Notes under the pieces: generated by a model
Database searches by the model: none
The model's input: the letters and a program-made list of their open reading frames with translations, nothing else
Told to the model about the DNA's origin: nothing
Assembly: GCA_964019695.1 (NCBI GenBank)
Contig: OZ026515.1
Location: 36,100,994 to 36,164,993 of the forward strand
Length of the DNA: 64,000 nucleotides
From: Loripinus fragilis
Lineage: Eukaryota; Mollusca; Bivalvia; Lucinida; Lucinidae
Reading direction: 5' to 3'
Program-made: the position numbers and the translations under genes
Shown here: piece by piece, positions 10,636 through 22,199 of the stretch
Layout: each line of letters opens with the position of its first letter
Numbering within the stretch: the stretch's first letter is position 1

Positions 10636-10735
10636 GGATCCAATTATTTAACCTGATGCCAAACTGATTTTTAACATCAAATTATGGAACCACGGTACCA
10701 AATCTGCTGCAAACTGAAACATTTGAAATCATCGA
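10636..10735 (+). repeat. Decayed 55-bp satellite units behind GPCR copy 2
   Basis: About two diverged units: GATGCCAAACTGATTTTTAA, GGAACCACGGTACCAAATC, then ACATTTGAAATCA. They match the edge units of the 1455-3750 array and sit at the equivalent place after the second receptor gene. The seed sequence therefore predates the gene duplication and was amplified only behind copy 1, or was lost here. Confidence 0.75.
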
Positions 10736-10865
10736 CCATATGAGATATAAACGAGGATCATTTTTTATGTTCGTAGAATCGGGCTGTGTCTCTACAAATA
10801 TAGAATTCACGGTACCATAAGTATACATGTTTTGACAGATCCAGCTTCTGTCTATCAACTGATAT
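10735..10865. repeat. Inverted repeat arm D (partner 12110-12235)
   Basis: TTCGTAGAATCGGGCTGTGT, CTACAAATATAGAATT and CTTCTGTCTATCAACTGATA all recur in reverse complement at 12110-12235. It is one of three interlocking inverted-repeat pairs in this region. Confidence 0.85.
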
Positions 10866-12257
10866 ACGAGAGGCGTTTTTTATGTTCGTAGAGTGGTGAA
10901 TTTAATGAAAACAGCGAACGAAAATGCATACATCATGTATATATTCGGAAAGATTGAGCTTTCATCAAAACATGTAACCTAGAAATATTTCAAAATGCAT
11001 TACTTTAATGACTATTAAGATGCAAAGACATACCTATATATCGGACACTAGAAATATGGTAGAAATATGACATTTATGGACTTAGTCTCTGACATAACGT
11101 TAGTAACAATTGCATGATAATGGGTCCATAGCCATGCACAGCTTCTGAAAATTTGGCTGCAGATAAAGGTGTCTCAGTGCTACAATATTAAGGACCATTA
11201 TAGCATATACGGAGCAATTATTGGATATGGAAGATTTATTTGGAACCTCAGCAAATTGTACAGTAGGGATATAAACTTTTATTGTAAAAAGTTGACACAG
11301 TGGAAATTGGATATGGGCTTTTGAATGTGGCTTAATGTGTTAGCTGTAAAGTACTATTATTTTTTTTCTTGTTTGTACGGTAGATGGGAGTGTTATGATA
11401 ACTTTCATCCCAAAACAAAGTAAATACTTTTGTTTTATTAGAATTGAACTGCAAAATAAATAGCCTAGGGGTGCTAAAATCCCTTATTTTGTATATAAAT
11501 GACGTCATGGAGCGTTACTATATTTAGAAAATACATTATAACTGTTTTTGCGTCTCTTAACAGGTGTTTAAATTTCTGCAATACGAAAATTATGCGGATC
11601 GGATTGATATTACTTTTTCTACATGGGGTTGATTTACCCCACCCACAATTTATTACATGGGGGTATGACAGTACCGGAACTTGCCAGGTACATTCTTTAA
11701 TCGATACATCAATATAACTGCTGACGAATGATCGAGTATATCATGTACTATGCAAAACCAGAAGAAAACTTAGAATTTGTTCATAATCGTAATTGTAACA
11801 GATATAATAATAATACTGTGATTATTTTGGTATATTGATGGGTGTTTTAAAATTGTTATAGAAGAGCAAATAGCATGCTTATAGTTTTGCTGCACTTATC
11901 TGCATTTAGCGTTTGAATAATCAAGTTCGATGGTGCAAAAGAAAAATCGGCTTGACAAATGCTTACATCACCATAGCGAATGGAACTCAACAGCGTCTAA
12001 TTTCCTGCTGGCTGCGTGGTTAAAATGACATGGATTTCTACCAGTGTATTTTACTATGCCCTATTCAAAGCTATATAACTTGACCAAACTAAGCACTAAT
12101 TATGTAATATTTATATCAGTTGATAGACAGAAGCTTGACCTTTCAAAATATATAACCTTAAGGTACCGTAAATTCTATATTTGTAGAGACACAGCCCGAT
12201 TCTACGAACAAAAAATGACACTCGTACATTTTACATCATTGGCGTTTAGTTCAGTCA

Positions 12258-12960
12258 ATATATTATACAATTATTGACTTCAATGAGGTAGACATAAGGA
12301 TTTATCTACCCGAAAAAGTGATAATTCACCGAGGCCGCTAGGCCGAGGTAAATATCACTTTTAAGGGTAAATAAATCCTTATGTCTACCGAAATTGAAGT
12401 CAATAACTGTTTTGTTATATGACTTTTCATTTAAGAGTGTAAATTTTGCTACTTTCACTTTTGTTGTTAAAGACATGTTCAACCCTCTAAGACATCTATG
12501 GACTTTCTCACAAGTTTTAGCAACTTTTATTAAAATATTATAATTTAGTATTTTGCATTTTCAAATGTATATTAATTCTCTTAATGGGGAATATAAAATG
12601 TTATCATAAAACTGTTTTTACAGTTTGTTTATTCAAGCAAAGATAAATAAGCAAACAAAACAAAACAAAACTGTTGTAAAAATTCATGAAAGTCTTTAAT
12701 TTACCTGGGAGTGAAACAGCAAATCATGTCAATTTCATGCAGCACATGCTAGTTTCACACTCATCATGCTATTTTTAGCTCTCTAGAGGGTAATATTGCA
12801 GAAGTGTCAAAAATATTAACTTCTGGAAACTAGTTAGAGTCGGTTCTCATGCAATATTAACTTTTGGACTGGTTCAGACCAGTTTCCAGGTAGACATAGA
12901 GATTTATGAAGACAAATTGGGCCAATCAGGAGACATGATTCTCTCCAGTCATATAACAAA
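12258..12960 (+). mobile_element. MITE family B with terminal hairpin
   Basis: Starts with TATTATACAATTATTGAC and a hairpin of about 130 bp (TAGACATAAGGATTTATC against AAATCCTTATGTCTACC, centre ACCGAGGCCGCTAGGCCGAG). It then runs through sequence shared in reverse with 4085-4690. The hairpin design, including ATTATACAATTATTGAC and GTCAATAACTGTTTT ends, is repeated at 55020-55195 with a different stem. Confidence 0.85.
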
Positions 12961-13148
12961 TAGCATTGAATAGGGCATAGTAAGGAAAACTGGTCGAAAT
13001 TCGTGCCATTTTAAGCATGCAGTCAACAAGAATTGGACGCTATTAAGTTTCATTCGCAATGCTAAAACCAGTATTTGCCTAGCCGATTTTCTTTTGCACC
13101 ATCAAACTTATTCGTTCAAACGCTAATGATAGACAAGATAAGCATATA

Positions 13149-14469
13149 CCCCTGCATCAAATTTAGGTTACCATGCACCCCAGGACAATTTTTTGTTGGA
13201 GCCAAATTGTTTATTGGGACCCCCTGAATGCGAAATGAAGGTGTTCTGAAAACATTTTGGTATGGGCTATGCGAAATGCATGGTTTCAGTGGCAACCCAT
13301 AGCGGATTTGAGAATGAGGGTATGCCTACAAAAGTACTCATATCTCAGCTGTTACTTATCCTAGACTACTAAACTTAATACCAAATTAAAGCTTAGACAT
13401 AATCTACTATCCCCGTTTTCATATGCAAATTGTATAATTTGCATATTCATAAATATTTATGAAAAAAATTGAAAATGTGATTCACGAATGGGGGTATATA
13501 TACAAGAAGACTATCATCTCAGTTGCTTTTAGCCATAGATTACTAAAATTTGTACTAAATAAAAGCTAAGACATAGGTCTTTCATTCTATGGTCAAAAAA
13601 TTAATGCAAGTCATCATATTTGCATAATTTGCGTAATCATGAATATTAATACAAACGTTAAAAAATAAGGGAAAATCATTAAAAGTTAGATAGGCTGATT
13701 TCATCCTAATATTGTCACTGTTGCATGTTTTAATATAATCAATATTACAATTTGACAAGTCACTTCATCCAGTGGCCCTATATGAATATTATCTCATTAG
13801 CATAAACATGAATATACATGAAGACTTAAAACAATGAGGGAAAATAACGTAAAAACTATAAGCCTAGGGAAGGGGTTGAGGTACGATCTATCCTGCACTC
13901 CTAGGGCCTTTTAAATTCACGCTACATTGTTAAGTTGGACCCACTGAATGCAAAACGAAGTTCACCTCAAACATTTTGGTATGGGCTATGTAAAAATGCA
14001 TGGTTTCCATTATGCAAATATGATAACTTGCATTTTATACCATGGAATGAAAGACCTATGTCTTAGCTTTCATTTAGTACAAATTAGTAATCTATGGCTA
14101 AAAGCAGCTGAGACATTATTCATCTTGTAAATATACCCTCATTCGTGAATCACATTTAATGTTTTCATAAATATTTATAAATATGCAAATTAGATAATTT
14201 GGGAATATTGGGCCTATGTCTAAGTTTTAATTTGGTATTAAGTTTAGTAGTCTTTAAAAGTAACAGCTGAGATATGAGTATTTTTTGTATGCATACCCCC
14301 ATTCTCAAATCCGCTATGGGTTGTCATGGAAACTATGCATTTCCACATAGCCTATACCACAATTTTTTTAGGGCACCTTCATTTCGCATTCAGAAGGTCC
14401 CAACAAACAATTTGGCACCCATGAAAAATTGTCCTGGGGGTGCAAGGTAACTTAAATTTGATGCCGGGG
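13149..14469. mobile_element. 1.3-kb foldback element with arms of about 480 bp
   Basis: Arms 13149-13640 and 13990-14469 are reverse complements with moderate divergence. Markers are CCCTGCATCAAATTTAGGTT, CATAGCGGATTTGAGAATG, TCTCAGCTGTTACTT and AAGACATAGGTC. TA lies on both sides (13147 and 14470), suggesting a TA target duplication. A further partial copy of an arm, in direct orientation, is at about 13935-14005. It interrupts the larger foldback element around it. Confidence 0.85.
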
Positions 14470-15859
14470 TAATAGTGTTTACTCTTCTATAACAATTTGA
14501 AAGCATCCATCAATATACCAAAATAATTACAGTCAAGCGTTGGTAATTATACCTGTTAAAATTATGATTATGAACACATTTTGAAATTTCTTCTGATTTT
14601 GCTTAGCCCTAGATATATGCGATCATTCGTCAGCAATTATATTGATATATCGATTACAGCGTAATTGGCAACTTCCCGTACTGTCATACCCCATATTATA
14701 TAAAGTGGTGGGGTAAATCAATCCCAGGTAGAACAAGCATATTTTTGAGACTCGATCAAATCGTTACTTAGCATTTATTTGTCTCTATTATTGTAATACC
14801 CTAAATGAGACTTACACAAGTAGTTCCGGTCGAAAGTTACACAGTTTCAGGGCTATACACAGAATCATTTCATGGAAACTGTGTCTTTGACGGTCGAATC
14901 GAAATGCATTTTATTATACGATCTGTTTTATTTATGAAAAGATCTATCTAATAATTATTATTAAGATCTATTTATTTTTATTTGTAATTACTTTAGGGTA
15001 AAGGAGACTTACACAAATAATTCTAAACTGGTGCCCTTTTATCAACTCAATAGATAGGTAGATCTAGGGGAGGGAACCAGACTACAATAATTCCTCTTAA
15101 ACTTACACAGACTCTCAGTCTAACTGGCCTTGGGAAAGGTCCCTGGCTAAACGTTTAATATATCCACATATATTACATGTAACACTGAAAACCGACAATT
15201 GCCTATTTGGACACCGACATCATAGTTTGGACATCATATTGGTCCTAGTTTTAAAATTCAATGCGAAATTCTTTTATTACAACCAGTTTTATCAAAACAC
15301 AGACATGCTTTCCGGGTAAAGGGTACTGATATTTTAAAGCGTATTCATTTGATACGGCGACCCAATTATGATGGCCTTAATTTAACCACCACAAAGTGGA
15401 ATACTCTTTGCCCCAACTTTTTGCATGCTGGTAGTTTTGCAGTGCGGAAAAAATGTGTGGTAATGAGTTAAACCTAGTCAACATTTTTCATTTACGTTGG
15501 GATGGGTTGAACCAGCACTAAGTAAAAAGTGGCTGTGTCTACTAGCGTCGTCTGCTGATAACCTTTGCAAACAGTTTAGATCCAGATCAGACCCTAACAA
15601 AACGTCGGACCTGATCTTGATCGAAACTGCTTTCCACTCTGATGCCCGTTTGCACGCTTCCCCAATAACGCTTTTTGTTTACCTATACATTTATATGACG
15701 TGAAACATTTATCGCAATGACGTTGAGCGCGGAAATTTGGAATTTTGCCTGTCCAAAAACTCTGTTCTGTCTGAAATAATTTAAAATATCTGGAGAACCA
15801 GCCATGTTCGGTGAAAATTGAAAATGGACACTTGACTGATAAATATAAAATATAAATAC

Positions 15860-15925
15860 AGTCGAATCTCGTAAATTTGAAGTCCAAGGTACTGGAGATT
15901 TAATTTCAAATTATCGAAAATTCGA
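15860..15925 (+). repeat. Pogo/Tigger-like end fragment
   Basis: CAGTCGAATCTCGTAAATTT followed by ATTATCGAAAATTCGAATTA resembles the end seen at 4700-4748. It is solitary, with no partner nearby. Confidence 0.4.
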
Positions 15926-16309
15926 ATTATAGGAAGCTTGTGATAACAGGGACACAATAATTACAAATTGTGTTAGCTTTTATGTCATTTCTTCAACAAT
16001 TCAGGCATTCCCTTACACTTTTATAAAACTAGTATGAACATTTGTTGATGTAATCAAATCAATTTAAATTTCCATCACTTCATCTCATGAACTATACACT
16101 GAATGACTTTAAAAGCGCAAAAAAAATATTATTTTTTTGCACCCAAAATAGTTTAGCCTTCTTTAACAGGTTTAATCGGCTGGGAACGACACTCTGCATC
16201 TGTCAATACCTCATGCCAACGTTTTTACAGACAATGGCCACCACCAGCTACACATCGCTAGTTTACTATATCTTACATGTGGCGTCCATATGCATCAATG
16301 AAGCATAAT

Positions 16310-16770
16310 ATTTAAGAAATAGATCAGCTCCAGCAGTGAATTGTTGAGTAATAATTCACTGTTTGGAGGTCAGTTGTAAAGAAGATCAAATCACTCGCGC
16401 TGCGCGCTCGTGATTTATCTTCGTACAACTGACCTCCAAACAGTGAATTATTACTCAACAATTCACGCACTGGAGCTTATATATTTCGATTCTAACACGC
16501 AATAAACGACGAAAACACATTCGAAGTCTTCAGCTTCTTCCAACTTTCAGCCATTGCACTGAAGAACTCCCGCCAATACTTAGACTACTTCGCATGCGTT
16601 AACATGTAAGTGTAACGTCTTTCAAGCGTAAAAACGACGTTACACCGTCTAACGCTATGAATGCCGTCATTTTCCAGTGACGTCAGCTATCACACACTTT
16701 AGCTGTGAATTATTGTCCGATATATCACAGTTTGTAACCGTTGGCTCTATAGGCGAGGTATGTTAGAATA
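16310..16770. mobile_element. Foldback MITE inside the Tc1-like element
   Basis: Comparison with the uninterrupted copy at 24261 places the insertion between AATATTT and AATATAT. It contains a hairpin with arms of about 70 bp (16328-16477; AGTGAATTGTTGAGTAATAA pairs nearly perfectly) and a second block. That block (16480-16735, with AGGTGTAACGTC-like motifs, TGACGTCAGCTATCACACA and GGCGGGAGTTCTTCAGTG in reverse) recurs inverted at 55410-55720. Confidence 0.85.
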
Positions 16771-16843
16771 TATCATTTGTCATGTAGTCTGTACATATAC
16801 ATGTATAAAAACAATGTAGCTTTAGTTTTATAACTTTATTAAT

Positions 16844-17050
16844 CATGCCACGGTTGTCCAAACATGAATTATCTGGCACAATTGGAATGTTGAAAGCTGG
16901 GGTGCGTATTTCTGACGTTGCTTGATATAATATTTGCCATCCTCCAACTAGAAAGCGCCTTAGAGATCGTTATCATGCTTCAGGAGCAGTTAGATATCGA
17001 CGCAGGTTTACCAAAATGACGACCTGCATTACGATGGCAACTTAGTTTGA
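16844..17050 (+). pseudogene. Broken Tc1-like transposase N-terminus
   Basis: Reads MPRLSKHELSGTIGML, then KAGVRISDVA, a stop, and a diverged helix-turn-helix with HPPTRKRLRDRYHASGAV. It matches the intact reading frame at 24549 but is interrupted by a stop. Only the DNA-binding region is present; no DDE/D catalytic part follows. Confidence 0.75.
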
Positions 17051-17669
17051 GTGTATCGACGATATTTGCATCGACGATATCTGTTCCGACTGGCTACCTT
17101 TAGTGCCAGACAAATGGTAGGGCTCTGGGGGTAATTTGTATCCAAATTTTTAATAAAACTATTTTAATACAATTGCTTTAAAAAAACTCCAATTTCTAAA
17201 CAAATTTCAAACTGCAACTTTAGAATCTAAGGGTATTGCCATTAGATGGACTGTTGCCCAAACATTAGTTATTATTTAGGTATGAAATACAAAACTTGCT
17301 CCCATGTTTATGTACTAAACCAATTGTAACCTAAAACATATCTGCCTTGGTTAAAGCTGCTGTGCTATATACAGTGAAGCCAGAGAAACACTTGACATAA
17401 AGTGCAACCCATATGCACTAGGCCAGAGAGAGGTGTGCACAAGACTTTGAACTTCATCTGCGACCCATATGCACTAGACTTTGAGAACAATGTGCACAAG
17501 ACATTCTGACCAAGAGGTACCTGAGAATTCCTTGTGCACAATGAAGTTCAATTCCTGTATAACACATAACACAAGTTACATGTACCGTAGCAGAGTCCTT
17601 AAATAGAATGTGTTTCATAATTTGAATATTTTGCATAATTTCATAACTTTGATATTTTTAAAACTTTTT

Positions 17670-18830
17670 TATGCCCCCAAAGGAACTTTGGGAGGCATAT
17701 AATAATCGCACTGTCCGTCCATCCGTCAGTCTGTCCATTCCGCTTTCGTGTCCGGTGCATATCTCCTATATTCTTTGAGGTAGGAATTTCAATTTTTGGT
17801 GAGTGGATACATCTTGGGATGGGGGAGTGTCGCGTATCATTTTCGGGTCACTGTGACCTTGACCTTGACCTCTGACCTAGTTTTTAGAATAATCGTGTCC
17901 GGAGCATATCTCTTATATTATTTGAGGTAGGAATCTCAAATTTGGTGTGTGGATGCATCTTGGGATGGCAAAGTGTCGCGAACCATAATTGGGTCACTGT
18001 GACCTTGAACTTGACCTCTGACCTAGTTTCTAAAAACTGCATTGAGTTTGGTGCATATCTCCTATATTCTTTGAGATAGGAATTCCAAATTTGGTGTGTA
18101 AATGCAACTTGGGATGACAGGGTGTCACATACCATTTTTGGGTCACTGTGACCTTGACCTCTGACCTAGTTTTAAGAATTATTGTGTCCGGAGTATATCC
18201 TTTATATTCTTTGAGTTAGGAATTCCAAATTTGGTGTGTGGATGCATCTTGGGATAGCAAAGTGTCATGTATCATTTTCGGGTCACGGTGACCTTGACCT
18301 CTGACCTAGTTTTTAGAATAATCATGTCCAGATAATATCTCTTATAATATTTGAGGTAGGAATCTCAAATAAGGTGTGTGGATGCATCTTCGGATGACAA
18401 AGTGTCCCATACCATAATTAAGTCACAGTGACCTTGAACTTGACTTCTGACCTAGTTTCTAGAAACTGGTGCATATCTCCTATATTCTTTGAAATAGGAA
18501 TTCCAAATTTAGTATGGAAATGCATCTTGGGATGCCTGAGTGTCACAGACCATTTTGGGGTCACTGTGACCTTAACCGCTTACCTAGTTTTAAGAATTTT
18601 TGTGTCCAGAGCATTTCTCCTATATTATGTGATGTAGGAATCCCAAATTTGGGGTGGTGATTCCTCTTGGGATTGCGGAGTGGTGCATACCATTTTGAGT
18701 CACTTTGACCTTGACATTTACTTCTGACCTCATTTCTTGGTTTTTCAGGCTATATTACAGCTAACTTTCTTCAAATGTGTCTTATGCTAGACCAATTCCT
18801 TTGGGGGCATTCGTCACGTGTTTGTGACAT
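17670..18830 (+). repeat. Seven-unit tandem array with TGACCT half-sites
   Basis: Units of about 138-149 bp, marked by GTGACCTT at 17853, 17999, 18148, 18288, 18428, 18566 and about 18705. Each contains CATATCTCCTATATTCTTTG, GGTGTGTGGATGCATCTTGG and a block such as TGACCTTGACCTTGACC. The array is bounded by ATGCCCCCAAAGGAAC on the left and TTCCTTTGGGGGCAT on the right, a short inverted pair, so the whole may be one mobile unit. TGACCTTGA is the reverse complement of TCAAGGTCA, the extended half-site bound by ERR/NR5A-type nuclear receptors. A function here is only a possibility. Confidence 0.9.
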
Positions 18831-19199
18831 TTCTTGTTGTCTTTCATTTATTTCTAGCTGACATGAATGTATTCGAACATTAGCCATTCAATTTAAAAGC
18901 TTTATTTTTAACAATGCATATATATATATATATATGTTGTGATATGAGCATATATATAATGATAACCTTTGCAAACAGTTTGGATCCAGATCATGTCCGA
19001 TAAAGATGTTGGGTCTGATCTGGATCCAACCTGACACTCTCATGCATGTGAATAGAATGGATTTTTCATTGAGATATCTATTATCATATATAAGCCTAGC
19101 ATCCTTTTTGTGGGACATAGGCAAACAGCGCAGACCCAGATCAGATGCCAAATAACGTGGCGTCTGATAAGGGTCTCCACTGTTTGCTTACTGAATGTT

Positions 19200-19500
19200 C
19201 TTTTGTTTGTTTGTTTTTGTTGCTTAACGTCCCATGTCAACAGCTATGGCCATTGCGGGACGGTCAGTTCACTTAACCACACTTTTTCCCGGGCAGGCTT
19301 GAGCAAGCGGTTAACCAGTAATTTGTGCACATACTTTCGCTTGTAACTGACAAAAACCCTTCTTGAATAAATCAGCAGAAGGGAGGAGAATGAGTGTAGA
19401 AATTATTTCATGATCAATCTCCACGAAAGTATGGTACCGGGCCGGGATCGAACTTGCAACCCCTGGATCTGCAGTCAGACACTAACATCTAATGAAAAAT
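19200..19500 (-). mobile_element. SINE, minus strand
   Basis: Read on the minus strand: a tRNA-like head with B box GTTCGATCC (19445-19453), a body of about 200 bp, and the 3' end GACATGGGACGTTAAGCAAC followed by (CAAA)n. The ending is like that of SINEs widespread in bivalves. The head is probably truncated near 19500. It is moved by LINE machinery in trans. Confidence 0.75.
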
Positions 19501-19744
19501 ACCACCAAACAACCCTATAATAGGAAATGAACTCGTCAAGTGTATATCCGAAGGGCAGGTATAGTCTCATCAGAGTACCGGTTACAATTATCAAGAAATT
19601 ATATATGTGTAATTTGACATTTCTCACCAGCAACAATCCCTTGGACCATTCGACATTCCACTATGCAGAGATCAAAGATCAGGCTAAAATCTTAAGAATA
19701 ACACTTATCAAAGCGCACACTTGTCTGACCCTTTGTAGTTATAT

Positions 19745-21110
19745 TTAAGTAAGATTTTCGCATGGCTCATACTACCACATTACTAAGAAGGTTTCACTGT
19801 TGACTTTAACCCTTAACCCTTTGTGAACTGGAAATCTCATAAAGGGGTAAATTAGCAAACAGTGGTGACCCAGATGAAATGACAGTGGTCTGCTGGTAAC
19901 CTTTAAAAACAGTTTGGACCCATTTCCAAATCGAATTTATGTCTGTCCTGATCTGAATTCAAACGTGTGTTAAATGTATCAGCAGACGACAAACTAAAAG
20001 TATTTTTACAGCATACAGAGAGTAATTACCTAATACAGTAGCAGTCTATAAAGGTCCTGGAAACAATCTTTTGGATTCCTGCACATATTAATCCATATAA
20101 GTCATTTTCTGGGACATATGCAAAATGGAGCAAAAATGAAAATACAATCTCTTAAACATCTCTTAAACGGAAATGGGCAGGCCCAATTGATAATAGTTGG
20201 ACATCCCATTCGGCTTAAATGGGTTAGTGGGAAAACGTATAATCATGGTTAATTCTTAAAGCGCAAATCACAACAAAATTAGTATGCTTTGTTGTCCGCT
20301 GATAGGTTTTAGAAGTCTCTTCGACAGCGAGGGACCCAGATTAGAATGTCAATAATGTAAGCAAATACATACATGCATGCAACAGACAACTTAAGCAGAT
20401 GTAATTTCCAGATACATGTGGTTTGCTGGTTAATATCTTTTGAGTGAACTAACTGCTGTCTGTGATTTTCATGCTTGGATGAACAGGTAACCAGGCGAGG
20501 TTTAGACTAAGCTGGCTGCAGGCTACTACAGGTGTCATAAACAGACCTGTCATTATTGTAATAAACAGCTACTTTCATTAAATTTATTCAAGACCCTAGA
20601 TTTTATTACAACACATACTCTAATAAAATTGGATTAAATGATAGTCCAAAATAGGATTTTTTTTATCCTCAGACACTAAAAATCTAATCTTACATTATAA
20701 AATAAAACACAGACCTGAAAGTCTCCCTTCTGTTCAATAAGCCGATTAATTTTTGAGTGGAGATTAAGTGTGAATCAGTGTCAATTAATTTTGAGCAATA
20801 AAAAGTGATACATTTAAATCCTGTGAATTATGATTTTTTTGTTTCAAGCCCTTTCAGTTGAATCACTCACTATTTTCGATAAAATCGTTTTATACACACA
20901 GAAACGTTAAGGCAAGTTTTTCCCAGCCTCAAATATGTAAAATTTTACGATGAAATGTTGTGTTTTTCAAAATTAGATGGATCCTTAAAATTCAAAATGT
21001 GCCAAATTTCTAAAATGGAATCTTCCGATTGAGACTAGAATATTGTATCCTAATGACAAACAATCAATTTGTGGAAGTCAGCAAACAAACAGGCCCTGAT
21101 CAGATTGCTC
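19745..21110. other. No gene seen
   Basis: AT-rich sequence with fragments of short dispersed repeats (for example GGTAACCTTTAAAAACAGTT at 19892 and GGGACATATGCAAAATGGA at 20111). No convincing ORF, RNA gene or element ends. Confidence 0.6.
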
Positions 21111-21313
21111 TTTCATAAGCAGGCTGATCCTAGACTATTCGTCGCTTCAGTGCTATAGTGTTCTAAGTGTCATTTTGGTCAAAAATGAGTTATGCATACC
21201 GTTGGAAAGGGGATCAAATGTTTTATCTACTGGTGAAGGATTCATTTGCCTATCTCTTCACAGGAAGCTTAAAATAGCTGTGCGTTTCTGTTCTATCTAC
21301 AAAAAGACAATTT

Positions 21314-21947
21314 CGTTCAGTGCTATAGTGTTCTAAGTGATTTTCATCCAATGGCCAATGATGATAATGTCACGTGACTTGGTGAGTTCCTATCTACATA
21401 AAGTAACTTCCCTTGGATAAATTGCTAAAAATTGCAGTTACCTCCCTTACATAAATTTAAATTTCCTAAATTGAAGCGGTTTGTCGGTCTTATGACGAAC
21501 TAATGGGTATATTGGCTACTTTTAGGTCCAAATAATCCGCTCAGTCAAAACTTATATCGCAATTTGATCCATTGACAGAATTATAGGCTGTAGAAACAGA
21601 TTACCTCCCTTATACATATATAAACTGCTTTAATTGAAGTAATTTGTCGATATAATTACAAATCAATGGTTAAATCTGCTACTTTTAGGTCTAAATAATC
21701 AGTTCAGTCTAAAATATTATACAAATTGACCCCATTGACAGAGAAATTAATTGTAGAAACAGATTACCTCCCTTGCATTAATTTTAAGGGCATAATCCGT
21801 GTGGTTTGTTACTGTTATGCCAAATAAATGTCTAAATGTGCTACTTTTAGGTAAAAATAATCATTTCTATTCAGACTAGTATATGAATTGACTCCATAAA
21901 CATTATAATAAGCTGTAGGAAAATATAGAACACTATAGCACTGAACG
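21314..21947. mobile_element. TIR element, inner pair
   Basis: CGTTCAGTGCTATAGTGTTC at 21314 and GAACACTATAGCACTGAACG ending 21947. The inner ends carry CGTT/AACG where the outer ends carry CGCTT/AAGC. It encloses three 163-bp repeats. Confidence 0.85.
21438..21926 (+). repeat. 3 x 163-bp tandem repeat
   Basis: TTACCTCCCTT begins units at 21438, 21601 and 21764, an exact 163-bp spacing. Each unit contains GCTACTTTTAGG, AATAATC and CCATTGACAG-like blocks. The array fills the interior of the inner TIR pair. It is non-coding. Confidence 0.9.
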
Positions 21948-22199
21948 CAGAAGGCGATTTCTAGGGCATAATGTTCTATCTGCAAACTGTAAAATACCAG
22001 TAAATTCCATATAATGTAAAAATTTCTTCAAATCAAGGTCATTTACACTGTATGTATATATTTTAACCCTCTGGTATGATTCAAAGATCTGTGATAAATA
22101 AGGCATAAAAATTAGGATGCTAAAATTTTCAAACACATTTTTCTCAAAACTTGTGCAATGGTAGATAGAACACTATAGCACTGAAGCAACTTATTGTAT

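Larger units (their letters stand above)
11619..14740. mobile_element. Large foldback element with nested insertions
   Basis: The outer arm 11619-12075 (starting TGGGGTTGATTTACCCCACC) is found again in reverse in two pieces. 11875-12075 pairs with 12960-13148, and 11619-11875 pairs with 14472-14740. The break between the two right-hand pieces is exactly where a 1.3-kb foldback (13149-14469) sits. A second MITE (12258-12960) fills the centre. The original element was therefore a long palindrome with arms of about 455 bp. No ORF of interest. Confidence 0.85.
16097..17300 (+). mobile_element. Tc1-like element copy 1, truncated, with insertion
   Basis: Left TIR CACTGAATGACTTTAAAAGC after TA, then the same order of sequence as the element at 24261-25087. 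It includes a broken transposase N-terminus (about 16844-17050, starting MPRLSKHE, with an in-frame stop). The right TIR is missing; similarity stops near 17300. The element is split at about 16310-16770 by a foldback MITE. Confidence 0.85.
21141..22190. mobile_element. TIR element, outer pair (GCTTCAGTGCTATAG)
   Basis: Outer TIRs GCTTCAGTGCTATAGTGTTC (21144) and GAACACTATAGCACTGAAGC (to 22187). The same TIR sequence occurs a second time just inside, at 21314 and 21947, so the element is double-ended. No transposase ORF. Confidence 0.85.
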
